This document shows positions 13,245 to 24,116 of a stretch of 64,000 nt of DNA, one piece after another. The stretch covers positions 186,001-250,000 of the forward strand of contig NZ_JAGGPL010000003.1 of assembly GCF_018613805.1 (NCBI RefSeq). The letters are read 5' to 3'. Each line of letters starts with the position of its first letter. Positions within the stretch are counted from its first letter, which is position 1. Source of the stretch: Arthrobacter sp. ISL-48 (GTDB lineage Bacteria > Actinomycetota > Actinomycetes > Actinomycetales > Micrococcaceae). A program made the position numbers and the translations under genes. The notes beneath the pieces are model-generated. The model was not told the origin of the DNA, did not search any database, and was given only the letters and a program-made list of their open reading frames with translations.

Positions 13245-14542
13245 TACTTCTTGTCCTCAGTGTTGTTGTCGTTGGTGTCCGAATTCACGGGATGCGCGGA
13301 GTCCACAGGTTCTCCGGACAGGTTGGCGCTGCGGCCGTCCCGGGTGCCCTCCATCAGGTCGATGAAGCGGTCGAACAGGTAGGCGGCGTCGTGCGGGCCG
13401 GCCGCTGCCTCAGGGTGGTACTGGACCGAAAAGGCCGGGATGTCCAGGCACGCGAGCCCTTCCACGACGTCGTCGTTCAGGCTGATGTGGCTGACCTCAA
13501 CGCGGCCGTACCGCTCCTCCGGAGCCTGGGTGGCGCCGTCGAGCGGTGCGTCCACGGCGAAACCATGGTTCTGCGACGTAATCTCCACCTTCCCCGTGCG
13601 GCGGTCCATCACGGGCTGGTTGATGCCGCGGTGGCCGTATCGCAGCTTGTAGGTACCGAACCCGAGCGCGCGGCCCAGGATCTGGTTGCCGAAGCAGATG
13701 CCGAAGTACGGCAGCTTCTCGTCCAGCACAGACCGCAGAAGCTTCACCTGGGCATCGGCCGTGGCCGGGTCGCCCGGGCCGTTGGACATGAAGAAGCCGT
13801 CCGGGTCGACGGCTTTGACGTCTTCCAGGGTGGCGGTTGCCGGCAGGACGTGGACGCGGACCCCGCGCTCGGCAAACCGGATGGGCGTCATTGCCTTGAT
13901 GCCGAGATCCACGGCGGCTATGGTGAACCGCGCATCGCCGTCCCAGCCGTGATCGGCCGGCTCCACCACATAGGCTTCGTCAACACTGACTTCCTCGGCC
14001 AGCCGCGCGCCTTCCATCGGTTCGCTGGCGAGCACGAGGTCCACAAGTTCCTTCTCCGTGGCCCGGGCGGCGTCGCCTGAGAAGATGCCGGCCCGCATGG
14101 TCTTGTGTTCTCGCAGGTGCCGCGTGATGGCGCGGGTGTCAACGCCCTGGATGCCGATGATCCCCTGCTCCACGAGTTCGTCGTCGAGACTGCGCTCAGA
14201 CCGCCAGTTGGAGGGGCGGCGGGCGGCGTCGCGGACGATGTAGCCGGCAACCCAGATGCGGCGGGACTCGGCGTCCTCGCTGTTGACGCCGGTGTTGCCG
14301 ATGTGCGGCGCCGTCTGGACCACCAACTGCCGGGCGTAGGAGGGGTCCGTGATGGTCTCCTGGTAGCCCGTCATACCGGTGGCGAAGACCGCCTCGCCGA
14401 GGGCAGTGCCCTGGGCGCCGTAGCTGCGGCCGCGGAAAATGCGGCCATCCTCCAGTACCAGCGCCGCTGGGGTGGAAACTGCGCGGGCCTCGGGAGCTGC
14501 GTTTGCTGTCACTTCTGTTGCTGTCACTGTCTTACTTTCCAC
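13244..14542 (-). CDS. carA: Carbamoyl-phosphate synthase small subunit (glutaminase)
   Basis: Class I glutamine amidotransferase that supplies ammonia to CarB. The N-terminal domain includes [18 protein letters not shown]. The glutaminase domain has the nucleophile Cys283 in YFGICFGNQ and the His/Glu pair in [11 protein letters not shown]. At 432 residues it is slightly long because of an Ala/Thr-rich N-terminus and a polar tail. The listed start is the GTG at 14542, which overlaps the upstream gene by 11 bases. A GTG at 14527 has a better ribosome binding site (GGAAAG about 7 bases upstream) and would remove the overlap. Confidence 0.97.
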
Positions 14543-15053
14543 TATGGGGATCTGCCCGGGGGGCTGCGGAGATCAATTGCTGAAGGGATTCGTAGAGGTG
14601 GGCCTTTTCGGCGGCGCGCCTCGTCCGGAAGCCGGTGTCCAGTTCGTGGCTGCCCAGCTTCCAGCTAAGCACCAGGAGGCCGTCCTTTTCCACGAACTTC
14701 CCGGCCATGCCGCTTTCCTGCCGGACGGCGGTCAGGTCCGCCGCCGGAACGTAGACGGCCGGCGCCCCCGATCTGTCGAAGAGAACACCGTGGGGATACA
14801 CGTTGAGGACTGCGTTTGTCCGGATGCCGAGGCTGTGGACGGCGATCCGGTCCAGCCAGTCACCGGCAGTGGTGGAGGCAACGTACTGGCCTTCTGCGCT
14901 GCCGAGCGGCACCCCGGGCGCCTCCGGCAGGGCAGGCAAGCGTTCGACGTCGGACTGCCGCCTGAGGCGGCTGCGCCAGCCAACCCAGATCAGGCCCAGG
15001 ACGACGGCGATAAGCGGCACGGTGATGAGCAACGTGAGGGTCTTGTTGTCCAT
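14532..15053 (-). CDS. Membrane-anchored PH-like (bPH) domain protein of the pyrimidine operon
   Basis: A 173-residue protein of unknown function. One N-terminal membrane helix ([20 protein letters not shown]) is followed by a basic cytoplasmic stop (RSRLRRQ), a linker and a beta-rich domain that resembles bacterial PH-like proteins. A gene of this kind sits between pyrC and carA in the pyr operons of other actinobacteria, including mycobacteria. It is tightly coupled: its ATG overlaps the pyrC stop by one base (TGATG) and its end overlaps carA. The position suggests a link with pyrimidine synthesis, but nothing in the sequence shows which; no catalytic motif is visible. Confidence 0.85.
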   Translation of the reverse strand: MDNKTLTLLITVPLIAVVLGLIWVGWRSRLRRQSDVERLPALPEAPGVPLGSAEGQYVASTTAGDWLDRIAVHSLGIRTNAVLNVYPHGVLFDRSGAPAVYVPAADLTAVRQESGMAGKFVEKDGLLVLSWKLGSHELDTGFRTRRAAEKAHLYESLQQLISAAPRADPHSGK

Positions 15054-16405
15054 CAGGAAGCGCCCGCCGGAGAGGGCGCCCGGTACCGGTAGGGCGTGTT
15101 GAGCTTTCCGTCCAGGACCGTGGGGTGGCCCTTGAAGAAGGTGGCAACCACCTTACCGGGGAGCTCCCTGCCGGCGAAGGGTGAGTTGCGGCCCATGGTG
15201 GCCATCTTGGAGGGGTCAACGGTCCAGCGCGCGGCCGGGTCTACCAGGATGATGTTGGCAGGTTCTCCGGCTTCCAGCGGGCGCCCCTGGTCGGCAAGCC
15301 GGCCGATCTGCGCCGCAGCGGTGGACGTTACCCGGGCAAAGTCCGCCCAGGTCATCAGCCCCGTTTCGATCATGGTGTGCTGCACCACCGAAAGTGCGGT
15401 CTCCAGCCCGGTCATGCCCATGGCAGCCTGCGCCCACTCGCATTCCTTGTGCTCGCTGGGGTGAGGGGCGTGGTCGGTGCCCACAACGTCGATGGTGCCG
15501 TCCGCCAGCCCGGCGCGCAGGGCCTGCACATCGGCATCCGTGCGCAGCGGCGGGTTGACCTTGTAGACAGGATCGTAGCTGCGGACCAGGTCATCCGTGA
15601 GCAGGAGATGGTGCGGCGTAACTTCGGCGGTGACGTTGATGCCGCGTTCCTTGGCCCAGCGGACGATCTCCACCGAACCGGCGGTGGAAACGTGGCAGAC
15701 GTGCAGCCGCGAGTCCACGTGCTGCGTCAGCAGGACGTCGCGGGCGATGATGCTCTCCTCGGCCACGGCGGGCCAGCCTGTCAGCCCCAGGACAGCGGAA
15801 ACTTCACCTTCGTTCATCTGTGCCCCGGCGGTAAGGCGGGGTTCCTGCGCGTGCTGGGCCACCACGCCGTCGAACGCCTTGACGTACTCAAGGGCCCGGC
15901 GCATCAGCACAGGATCGTGAACGCAGATGCCATCGTCCGAAAACATCCGGACGCGGGCGCGGGAATCCGCCATGGCGCCGAGTTCGGCGAGCTGCTCCCC
16001 CGCCAGGCCAACCGTCACGGCACCTACCGGGCGGACGTCGACCCAGCCGGCGTCCCGGCCCAGGCTGTACACCTGCTCCACGACGCCGGCGGTGTCTGCC
16101 ACCGGCGTGCTGTTGGCCATGGCGTGCACGGCCGTGTAGCCGCCCAGTGCCGCGGCGCGGGTTCCGGTCTCCACGGTTTCGGCGTCCTCGCGGCCGGGTT
16201 CGCGCAGGTGCGTGTGCACGTCCACCATGCCCGGCAGTGCCACCAGGCCGGACGCGTCGATGACCGTGGCTCCGTCAGCAGCGCCGGTACCTGCCAGGTC
16301 CGTGCCACGTTCAGCGATCAGGCCGTCGCGGATGAGCAGGTCCTCGGCGCCGGCGCCCAGGATCGCTGCGCCGCGGATCAGGTACGTTCCGTTGTTGTCT
16401 GCCAT
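15053..16405 (-). CDS. pyrC: Dihydroorotase
   Basis: Cyclises N-carbamoyl-aspartate to dihydroorotate, a zinc amidohydrolase. At 450 residues it matches the class I type. Zinc-binding His64 and His66 lie in GMVDVHTHLREPG, further metal histidines in VAQHAQEPRL and RLHVCHVSTAG, and the catalytic Asp in VVGTDHAPH. The start overlaps the pyrB stop by one base. Confidence 0.97.
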   Translation of the reverse strand: MADNNGTYLIRGAAILGAGAEDLLIRDGLIAERGTDLAGTGAADGATVIDASGLVALPGMVDVHTHLREPGREDAETVETGTRAAALGGYTAVHAMANSTPVADTAGVVEQVYSLGRDAGWVDVRPVGAVTVGLAGEQLAELGAMADSRARVRMFSDDGICVHDPVLMRRALEYVKAFDGVVAQHAQEPRLTAGAQMNEGEVSAVLGLTGWPAVAEESIIARDVLLTQHVDSRLHVCHVSTAGSVEIVRWAKERGINVTAEVTPHHLLLTDDLVRSYDPVYKVNPPLRTDADVQALRAGLADGTIDVVGTDHAPHPSEHKECEWAQAAMGMTGLETALSVVQHTMIETGLMTWADFARVTSTAAAQIGRLADQGRPLEAGEPANIILVDPAARWTVDPSKMATMGRNSPFAGRELPGKVVATFFKGHPTVLDGKLNTPYRYRAPSPAGAS

Positions 16406-17400
16406 CAGTTGCTCTCCTTGGGATTGGCGGCTGGTTCGCGGGTGTCCCCGGAGAGCAGCAGGTACAGGGCGGCCATCCGGACAGACACACCGTTGCGCAC
16501 CTGTGCAAGCACCGTGGAGCGGGGTGAGTCGGCAGCGGCGGCCGAAATTTCCAGGCCCCTGTTCATGGGGCCCGGATGCATGATGATGGTGTCTTTCATG
16601 CCCACGCTGTCCAGTGTCCGGAGGCGGTTGTCATCGAATCCCCAACGGCGCGAATATTCACGCGTGGTGGGGAAGAACGAGGCGTTCATACGCTCGCCCT
16701 GGACACGGAGCATCATCACGGCGTCAGCGCCGCGTTCCAGGGTCTCGTCCAGGTTGTAGCTCACCTTGCACGGCCACTTTTCGACGCCGATGGGCAGCAG
16801 AGTGGGCGGCGCCACGAGCGTTACCTCCGCGCCGAGGGTACGCAGCAGCCAGACGTTGGAACGGGCCACCCGGGAGTGCAGGACGTCGCCCGCGATAACC
16901 ACCCGCATGCCCTGAAGGTCCTCCCCGATAGATCCGGTTCCGGACAGTTTTGACCAATGCCGCCGCATGGTGAAAGCGTCAAGCAGTGCCTGGGTAGGGT
17001 GCTCGTGGGTTCCGTCTCCGGCATTGATCACCGCAGCGTCAATCCAGTCCGTGGAGGCCAGCCGGTGCGGTGCGCCGGAAGCCCAGTGGCGGATCACGAC
17101 GGCGTCGGCGCCCATCGCGGAAAGGGTCTGGGCTGTGTCCTTGAGGGACTCCCCCTTGGAGACAGAGGAACCCTTCGCGGCGAAGTTGATGACGTCGGCA
17201 GACAGCCGCTTTGCCGCCGCCTCGAAGGAGATCCGGGTGCGGGTTGAATCCTCAAAGAAGAGGTTCACCACAGTGCGCCCCCGCAGGGCAGGAAGCTTCT
17301 TGACCTCCCGGTCCCCCACTGCCGCCATTTCCTCTGCGGTATCAAGGATGCGGACCGCGTTGGCCAGGCTGAGGTCTTCAGTGGAGAGCAGGTGCTTCAT
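16405..17400 (-). CDS. pyrB: Aspartate carbamoyltransferase, catalytic chain
   Basis: Condenses carbamoyl phosphate with aspartate. The 331-residue protein has the carbamoyl-phosphate loop [13 protein letters not shown] with STRTR at 52-56, the second phosphate/aspartate motif [13 protein letters not shown], and [12 protein letters not shown] near the C-terminus. No PyrI regulatory-chain gene is nearby, as usual for actinobacteria. Its ATG overlaps the pyrR stop by 4 bases (ATGA). Confidence 0.97.
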   Translation of the reverse strand: MKHLLSTEDLSLANAVRILDTAEEMAAVGDREVKKLPALRGRTVVNLFFEDSTRTRISFEAAAKRLSADVINFAAKGSSVSKGESLKDTAQTLSAMGADAVVIRHWASGAPHRLASTDWIDAAVINAGDGTHEHPTQALLDAFTMRRHWSKLSGTGSIGEDLQGMRVVIAGDVLHSRVARSNVWLLRTLGAEVTLVAPPTLLPIGVEKWPCKVSYNLDETLERGADAVMMLRVQGERMNASFFPTTREYSRRWGFDDNRLRTLDSVGMKDTIIMHPGPMNRGLEISAAAADSPRSTVLAQVRNGVSVRMAALYLLLSGDTREPAANPKESN

Positions 17401-17984
17401 GCGCCACCCTCGATGACAACTTCATTGACTGCCGAGCCGTCTGCAGCGGTGTCCGTCTCTTCGAGGCGGACGCGGACCTTCTCGACGGAGGACGTCGGCA
17501 GGTTCTTCCCCACGTGGTCGGCCCTAATGGGAAGTTCACGGTGGCCGCGGTCGATCAGGACGGCGAGCCGGACGATGCGCGGGCGGCCCAGGTCGACGAT
17601 GGCGTCCAGGGCGGCCCGGATGGTGCGGCCTGAGTACAGGACGTCATCGATGAGCACCACAACCTTGTTGTCGATCCCCGTGCGCGGCAGCTGGGTGGGG
17701 TACGGCGGCCGAGTGGGTTGGTGGGAGAGGTCGTCGCGGAACATCGTGACATCCAGCTGGCCGACGATGGCGGCAGCCTCGACCTCAGGATCCGCTGCGG
17801 AAATCTTCTGTGCCAGCCGGACTGCCAGCGGGTAGCCGCGGCGCGGAATGCCCAGAAGCACCAGGTCCTTGGAGCCCTTGTTAGCCTCGAGGATCTCATG
17901 GGCGATACGAGTGAGTGCACGGTCAATGTCAGCCTGGTTGAGGACAACCCTGGCTGGAACCGGTGCGTTGGTGACAGAAGTCAA
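17397..17984 (-). CDS. pyrR: Bifunctional pyr operon regulator / uracil phosphoribosyltransferase
   Basis: Binds UMP and pyr mRNA to regulate the operon, and has a weak uracil phosphoribosyltransferase activity. The PRPP-binding motif [19 protein letters not shown] is complete, and the N-terminal [12 protein letters not shown] and [12 protein letters not shown] are typical. I chose the TTG at 17984, giving 195 residues, because AAGGGGAG lies about 6 bases upstream. The in-frame GTG at 18011 would add nine residues (MRRGKGRRA) that are merely the translated ribosome binding site. It is the first gene of the operon, so feedback regulation by PyrR is likely at this mRNA leader. Confidence 0.94.
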   Translation of the reverse strand: MTSVTNAPVPARVVLNQADIDRALTRIAHEILEANKGSKDLVLLGIPRRGYPLAVRLAQKISAADPEVEAAAIVGQLDVTMFRDDLSHQPTRPPYPTQLPRTGIDNKVVVLIDDVLYSGRTIRAALDAIVDLGRPRIVRLAVLIDRGHRELPIRADHVGKNLPTSSVEKVRVRLEETDTAADGSAVNEVVIEGGA

Positions 17985-18128
17985 CGCTCGTCTCCCCTTT
18001 CCCCGCCTCACAGGACGGAATTAAAAAAGGATCATTTGCCCTTAAAAATTACCACACGGTCTGCTTACCGCAGGTGTTCAGGCAGGGCGTTGATAGTCAC
18101 ACTCCTGCACTGGGCGGCGTGCGCGGCC

Positions 18129-18157
18129 TTGGACACGGGGTGGGGGCACCATAGGCT
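18129..18157 (+). promoter_or_regulatory. Predicted promoter of prsW, placed for a leaderless mRNA
   Basis: TTGGAC (18129-18134) and TAGGCT (18152-18157) are separated by exactly 17 bases. Transcription should start about seven bases after the -10 box, at 18164-18165, which is the A of the prsW ATG. There is no purine-rich ribosome binding site before that ATG, consistent with leaderless translation, which is common in actinobacteria. Confidence 0.6.
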
Positions 18158-18164
18158 TTCTGCT

Positions 18165-19463
18165 ATGTCGATGCACCCTCATCAGCCGCCACATGAGCCG
18201 TCCGGCCGGTCCGGGCCACGGGCTCCGCTGCCCGGGCCGGCCAACCCCAGCTGGATGGGCCATGTAGAGCCGGAAAATTACCGCCCGGCGCTGGTGAAAA
18301 GCGGTGGACCCGTCCATGCCCTGCCTGTACACGCCATGCCTGTCAACGTCGGGGGGCCGCAGGGCGGCGCCGCCCGGGGCGCCGCGGGCCGGCGTTCCGC
18401 AGGGCTCCTGGCGCTGGGAATTGGCGGCGGTGGCCTCGCATTCCTGAGCCTCTTCCTGGTGGTGCCGTTCCTTCTGGCAAACACAGGACCTGCAGGTTTC
18501 CTGGCCGGATTCGTCGTCTCCCTGATCCCGCTCTCCGCCGTACTCCTCGCCGTCCACGTGATCGACCGCTGGGAGCCGGAGCCCAGGCGCCTGCTGTTCT
18601 TTGCTTTTGCGTGGGGAGCCGCGGTGTCCGTTGCGGTCACGCTCCTGGTCCAGCCGTTCTTTGTGCTGACCTTCCAGTTCTCCGGCGAGGCGGACTTCCA
18701 GACCTACATGGCCACCGTCCAGGCCCCGGTGGTGGAAGAGTCCGCAAAGTCGTTGGGCCTGCTGTTGCTCCTGCTTCTGGCCCGTAAGCATTTCGACGGG
18801 CCGGTGGACGGCGTGGTATTCGCGTTCACCATCGCCGGCGGCTTCGCGTTTTCGGAAAACATCCTGTACTTCGGCCGGGCGATCGCCGAATCCGCGAGTC
18901 CCGCCACTGATCTGGCCCAGATCTTCCTGCTCCGCGGTGTGATGTCCCCGTTCGCCCATGCGCTCTTTACTGGCACTACGGGACTGATCATGGGCTTCGC
19001 CGCGCGCCGCTGGCACCTGGGCGTCTCCGTCGCGGCGTACTTCATCGGGCTCCTGCCTGCCATGCTCCTGCACAACAGGTGGAACAGCATGGGGCAGGGT
19101 TTCCTGGCCGATTACGTCCTCATCCAGGTCCCCATTTTCGTGCTGGCCATCATCGGGATTGTCCTGCTCCGGGTTGCCGAAAACCGGCTTACCCGCCAGC
19201 GGCTCCTGGAGTATGCCGCCGCCGGCTGGTTCACTCCTGCTGAAGTGGCCATGCTTGCCACTCCAAGCGGGCGCCGGACTGCGTTGGCCTGGGCAGGCCG
19301 CTACAACCGCAGGCGTCATATGAAGGCCTTCGTGACGGCAGCGACGCAGCTCGCCTTCACGAGGCAGCGCATCCTGAGCGGCCGGGATGTCCGGCAGCAC
19401 CAGGCCGAGGAGCACCAGCAGCTCCAACGCATTCTGTCGCTGCGCGCGGCCGTCGCGGGCTAG
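18165..19463 (+). CDS. PrsW-family intramembrane metalloprotease
   Basis: A 432-residue polytopic membrane protein. A proline-rich cytoplasmic N-terminus of about 75 residues precedes roughly eight membrane segments. The three conserved motifs of the PrsW/CPBP-like glutamate proteases are present: EESAK at 191-195, FSEN at 229-232 and a histidine at 265 in SPFAHALFTG. In Bacillus PrsW starts cleavage of the anti-sigma factor RsiW, but the substrate here is unknown and no sigma/anti-sigma pair is next to it. The C-terminal 100 residues are soluble, basic and unlike the family core. The start is the ATG at 18165 directly behind a predicted promoter. It lies between the divergent pyr operon and convergent nusB. 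Confidence 0.92.
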   Translation: MSMHPHQPPHEPSGRSGPRAPLPGPANPSWMGHVEPENYRPALVKSGGPVHALPVHAMPVNVGGPQGGAARGAAGRRSAGLLALGIGGGGLAFLSLFLVVPFLLANTGPAGFLAGFVVSLIPLSAVLLAVHVIDRWEPEPRRLLFFAFAWGAAVSVAVTLLVQPFFVLTFQFSGEADFQTYMATVQAPVVEESAKSLGLLLLLLLARKHFDGPVDGVVFAFTIAGGFAFSENILYFGRAIAESASPATDLAQIFLLRGVMSPFAHALFTGTTGLIMGFAARRWHLGVSVAAYFIGLLPAMLLHNRWNSMGQGFLADYVLIQVPIFVLAIIGIVLLRVAENRLTRQRLLEYAAAGWFTPAEVAMLATPSGRRTALAWAGRYNRRRHMKAFVTAATQLAFTRQRILSGRDVRQHQAEEHQQLQRILSLRAAVAG

Positions 19464-19481
19464 GGCCGACTCGCCATGATT

Positions 19482-19538
19482 CCTCAGCTTGTCCGCGAAT
19501 CCTGGCCATCAAGGCTCGGATCCGCGGACAAGCTCAGG
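19482..19538. terminator. Long inverted repeat between prsW and nusB
   Basis: Two 21-base arms (19482-19502 and 19518-19538), beginning CCTCAGCTTGTCCGCG, pair at 19 of 21 positions around a 15-base loop. It sits in the 110-base gap between the convergent ends of prsW and nusB and could end transcription from both sides. There is no clear U-tract, and it is longer than a typical terminator, so a dispersed repeat element is an alternative. Confidence 0.55.
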
Positions 19539-19573
19539 TAGGGCGAATGCTTCGCAGTCGTTCAGGCACCAGG

Positions 19574-19984
19574 CTAGGCGAGCAGCGACGGCTTCAGCTG
19601 CTGGAGGCGTCCGAGGAGGCCATTGATGAACGACGGCGACTCATCAGTTGAGAGCGTCTTGGCCAGCGCCACGGCCTCACTGACAGCGACGCCGTCGGGG
19701 ACGTCGTCGTTGTACAGGAGCTCCCAGGTGCCGATGCGGAGGATGATCCGGTCCACGGAGGGCATGCGCTCCAGGGTCCAGCCCTGCGAATACGTCTCCA
19801 GGAACTCGTCGATGGCAGTCTGCTGTGAGACCACGCCTTCGACGATTTCCAGGGTGTAGGGATTGACGATCTGGTCGGTCTTTTCCCGGCGCGCCCGGAG
19901 CACATCGAAGGCGGAGACTGAGCGCTGCTCGGCTTCAAAAAGTACGTCCAGTGCCCTGTTGCGGGCCTTACCGCGTGCGCTCAC
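19574..19984 (-). CDS. nusB: Transcription antitermination protein NusB
   Basis: All-helical RNA-binding factor that with NusE (S10) binds boxA RNA in rRNA antitermination. At 136 residues it is standard length. ARGKARNRALDVLFEAEQR is the typical N-terminus, and WTLERMPSVDRIILRIGTWEL with AVSEAVALAKTLSTDESP and FINGLLGRL are the conserved C-terminal segments. The start overlaps the efp stop by one base. Last gene of the alaS-aro-efp group. Confidence 0.97.
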   Translation of the reverse strand: MSARGKARNRALDVLFEAEQRSVSAFDVLRARREKTDQIVNPYTLEIVEGVVSQQTAIDEFLETYSQGWTLERMPSVDRIILRIGTWELLYNDDVPDGVAVSEAVALAKTLSTDESPSFINGLLGRLQQLKPSLLA

Positions 19985-20547
19985 TACTCGCTGACCCGGC
20001 CAAGGTAGCTGCCGTCGCGGGTGTCGACCTTGACCTTGGTGTTGTTCTCAACGAACAGCGGGACCTGGATCTCGTAGCCCGTTTCCAGCGTTGCGGGCTT
20101 GGTGCCGGCCGAGGACCGGTCGCCCTGAAGGCCCGGTTCAGTGTAGGTGATTTCGAGGACAACGCTGGGCGGCAGCTCGATGTACAGCGGAGTGCCATCG
20201 TGGATGGCGATGTTGACCAGCTGGTTTTCAAGCATGAAGTTAGTTGCATCGCCGACGGTGGCACCGGAGACGGTGATCTGGTCGTAGTCCGAGGTGTCCA
20301 TAAACACGAAGTCCGCGCCGTCCTGGTACAGGTACTGGTAATCGCGGCGGTCCACGGTTGCAGTCTCGATCTTGAGGCCGGCATTGAACGTCTTGTCCAC
20401 AACCTTGCCGGACATCACGTTCCGCATCTTGGTCCGCACAAAGGCACCGCCCTTGCCGGGCTTGACGTGCTGGAATTCGATGATGTTCCAGAGCTGGCCC
20501 TCAAGCTTAAGGACTGTTCCGTTCTTGATGTCGTTAGTGGTTGCCAC
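19984..20547 (-). CDS. efp: Translation elongation factor P
   Basis: Relieves ribosome stalling at polyproline. A 187-residue protein with KOW-like N-terminal and two OB domains. The tip loop is [14 protein letters not shown] with Lys32 at the position modified in other lineages; no modifying enzyme gene is nearby. The GTG start follows GAGGAAACA closely, a good binding site. A 20-base palindrome lies 105 bases upstream (20652-20671). Confidence 0.97.
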   Translation of the reverse strand: MATTNDIKNGTVLKLEGQLWNIIEFQHVKPGKGGAFVRTKMRNVMSGKVVDKTFNAGLKIETATVDRRDYQYLYQDGADFVFMDTSDYDQITVSGATVGDATNFMLENQLVNIAIHDGTPLYIELPPSVVLEITYTEPGLQGDRSSAGTKPATLETGYEIQVPLFVENNTKVKVDTRDGSYLGRVSE

Positions 20548-20651
20548 TGTTTCCTCTGGTTTCTATCTGTCTGGTCGCTTTGTCAGACGTTCTATGCCGC
20601 CCCGGCATGCCAAAACGGCCGGCCAGCGCGTGTTTATCAAAAATCCAAGAA

Positions 20652-20671
20652 CCATTCTACCGGTAGGATGG
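20652..20671. promoter_or_regulatory. Near-perfect 20-base palindrome upstream of efp
   Basis: The 20-base palindrome from CCATTCTACC to GGTAGGATGG is symmetric at 18 of 20 positions around CCGG. It lies in the 168-base non-coding gap between the TPR gene and efp, on an otherwise close-packed operon. It could be an operator for an efp promoter. No known regulator motif is recognised. Confidence 0.35.
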
Positions 20672-20715
20672 CAGGGCTCCTGCCCGGACGCCTGCTTGGG
20701 CTGTTACGGCGGCAG

Positions 20716-21233
20716 TCAGCAGGCGAGGTCCAGGACGTCGCGCGCCCGCTGCAGGGCCACCGCTGACGAGTAGATCAGGGCAGCGTCGGCTGATTCTGCG
20801 ACGCGCAGATCGAGTGCACGGGCAAAGGATTCAACCGCAGCCGAGGTCTGACCGGCGGTGTATTGGGTTTTGCCCAGGAACTGAAGCACGAGCGCTTCGC
20901 GCGGGGTTCCCTGGACTTCGGCAAGCAGCTGACGGAACAGCTCCACAGCACGGTCCGGCCGGTTGGTGACGCGCAGTACTTCCGCCTCGAAAGCCCGCAG
21001 CCGGAACGATTCGGGGTCCTTGAATCGCTCTTCAGCCAACAGCTCAGCGGCCTCTGAGGCGTGGCCTTCCACCAGCAGGACAAAGATGTGGTCAGCGGGA
21101 TCGGTGGAGGCGGCCAGTGCCGCCTGGCAGGCGTCCTCGTTGACGATCTGGGGAAGCAGGGACTCCGGGTTGATCCGGATTCCGGGGAAGCCTGCCTCCG
21201 GCCAGTCGCTGGTTCCCTCCAGTGCGCCCTGCA

Positions 21234-21234
<1 letters not shown>
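20716..21234 (-). CDS. Tetratricopeptide-repeat protein
   Basis: A 172-residue soluble protein. Helical repeats with TPR-like spacing are visible: HASEAAELLAEERFKDPESF, RPDRAVELFRQLLAEV and GQTSAAVESFARALDLR. Such proteins mediate protein contacts. The start is the ATG at 21234, overlapping the aroB stop by one base (TGATG); the frame is open further upstream but only as a shadow of aroB. It occupies the place where many actinobacteria have aroQ and pepQ between aroB and efp. No function can be named. Confidence 0.8.
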
Positions 21235-22890
<1,656 letters not shown>

Positions 22891-22891
<1 letters not shown>

Positions 22892-24090
22892 TACTGGCCG
22901 ATCGAGTCCAGGGATGCCGGAATGTTGTCCAGGTAGCCCTTGATGTTGCGTGCAGTCTCCGCGACAGAGTCCCCACCAAACTTTTCGGTGACGGCTTCCG
23001 CCAGCACCAGTGCAACCATCGCTTCCGCGACTACACCGGCAGCCGGAACGGCACAGACGTCCGAACGCTGATGATGTGCCTTGGCCGCCTCGCCCGTGCT
23101 CACATCGATGGTCTTCAGTGCCCGGGGAACGGTGGCGATTGGTTTCATGGCGGCGCGCACCCTCAGCACGTCGCCAATGCTCATGCCGCCCTCGATACCG
23201 CCGGCCCGGTTGCTGGTCCTGATGATCCTGCCGTCCGCGTCCTTGACGATCTCGTCGTGTGCGGCCGAGCCGCGGCGCGCGGCAGTCAGGAATCCGTCGC
23301 CCACTTCGACACCCTTGATGGCCTGGATGCCCATGAGGGCAGCGGCTAGCCGTGAATCGAGCCTCCGGTCCCAGTGGACGTAGCTTCCCAGCCCCGGCGG
23401 AAGTCCGTACGCGAGCACCTCCACGACGCCCCCGAGGGTTTCGCCTTCTTTGTGGGCGGCATCCACTTCGGCCACCATGGCATCGGAGGTTTCGCGGTCG
23501 AAGCAACGCAGCGGGTCCGCGTCCAAGGCGATAACATTTGCCGGAACCGGCAGCGGGCGTCCCTCCGGCACGGTCACGCTGGCGATGGAGACTGTGTGGC
23601 TGACGAGTTCGATCCCCAGCTGCTTCAGGAACTGGGACGCTACCGTTCCCATGGCCACGCGGGTGGCGGTCTCCCGGGCGCTGGCGCGTTCAAGCACGGG
23701 CCGGGCCTCGGAAAAGCCATACTTCTGCATGCCGGTGAAATCAGCGTGGCCGGGACGGGGGCGGGTAAGAGGGGCGTTGCGCGCCTGGTCGGCGAGGATT
23801 TCGGGGTCAACGGGGTCCGCTGACATGATCAGCTCCCATTTGGGCCATTCGGTGTTGCCCACCTGGATGCCCACCGGGCCACCCTGGGTCAGCCCATGCC
23901 GTACACCGCCGAGGATGGTAACGACATCCTGCTCGAATTTCATCCGGGCACCGCGGCCGTAACCGAGGCGCCGGCGTGCCAATGAGTCGGCGATCTGCCC
24001 GCTGGTGAGTTCCACACCGGCAGGGACGCCTTCAATAATTCCCATCAGGGCCGGACCATGGGATTCACCGGCAGTCAACCAACGCAACAT
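22891..24090 (-). CDS. aroC: Chorismate synthase
   Basis: Final step of the common aromatic pathway, converting EPSP to chorismate with reduced FMN. The N-terminus [21 protein letters not shown] and the signatures [11 protein letters not shown] and [20 protein letters not shown] are clear. I start at the ATG at 24090 because AGGA lies eight bases upstream and the family usually begins MLRW; an ATG at 24099 would add three residues with no properly spaced site. About 399 residues. Confidence 0.96.
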
Positions 24091-24116
24091 AATTTCCATC
24101 CTGCCACGTATGGCGG

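Noticed and set aside
15377..16759. 460-codon open frame on the plus strand
   Set aside because: Antisense shadow of pyrC and pyrB.
20394..20402. TTGTCCACA, a DnaA-box-like sequence
   Set aside because: Inside the efp coding sequence and single; expected by chance.
22892..23506. N-terminal extension of aroK by 205 codons
   Set aside because: The extension overlaps aroC in a wrong frame; the GTG at 22891 is coupled to the aroC stop.
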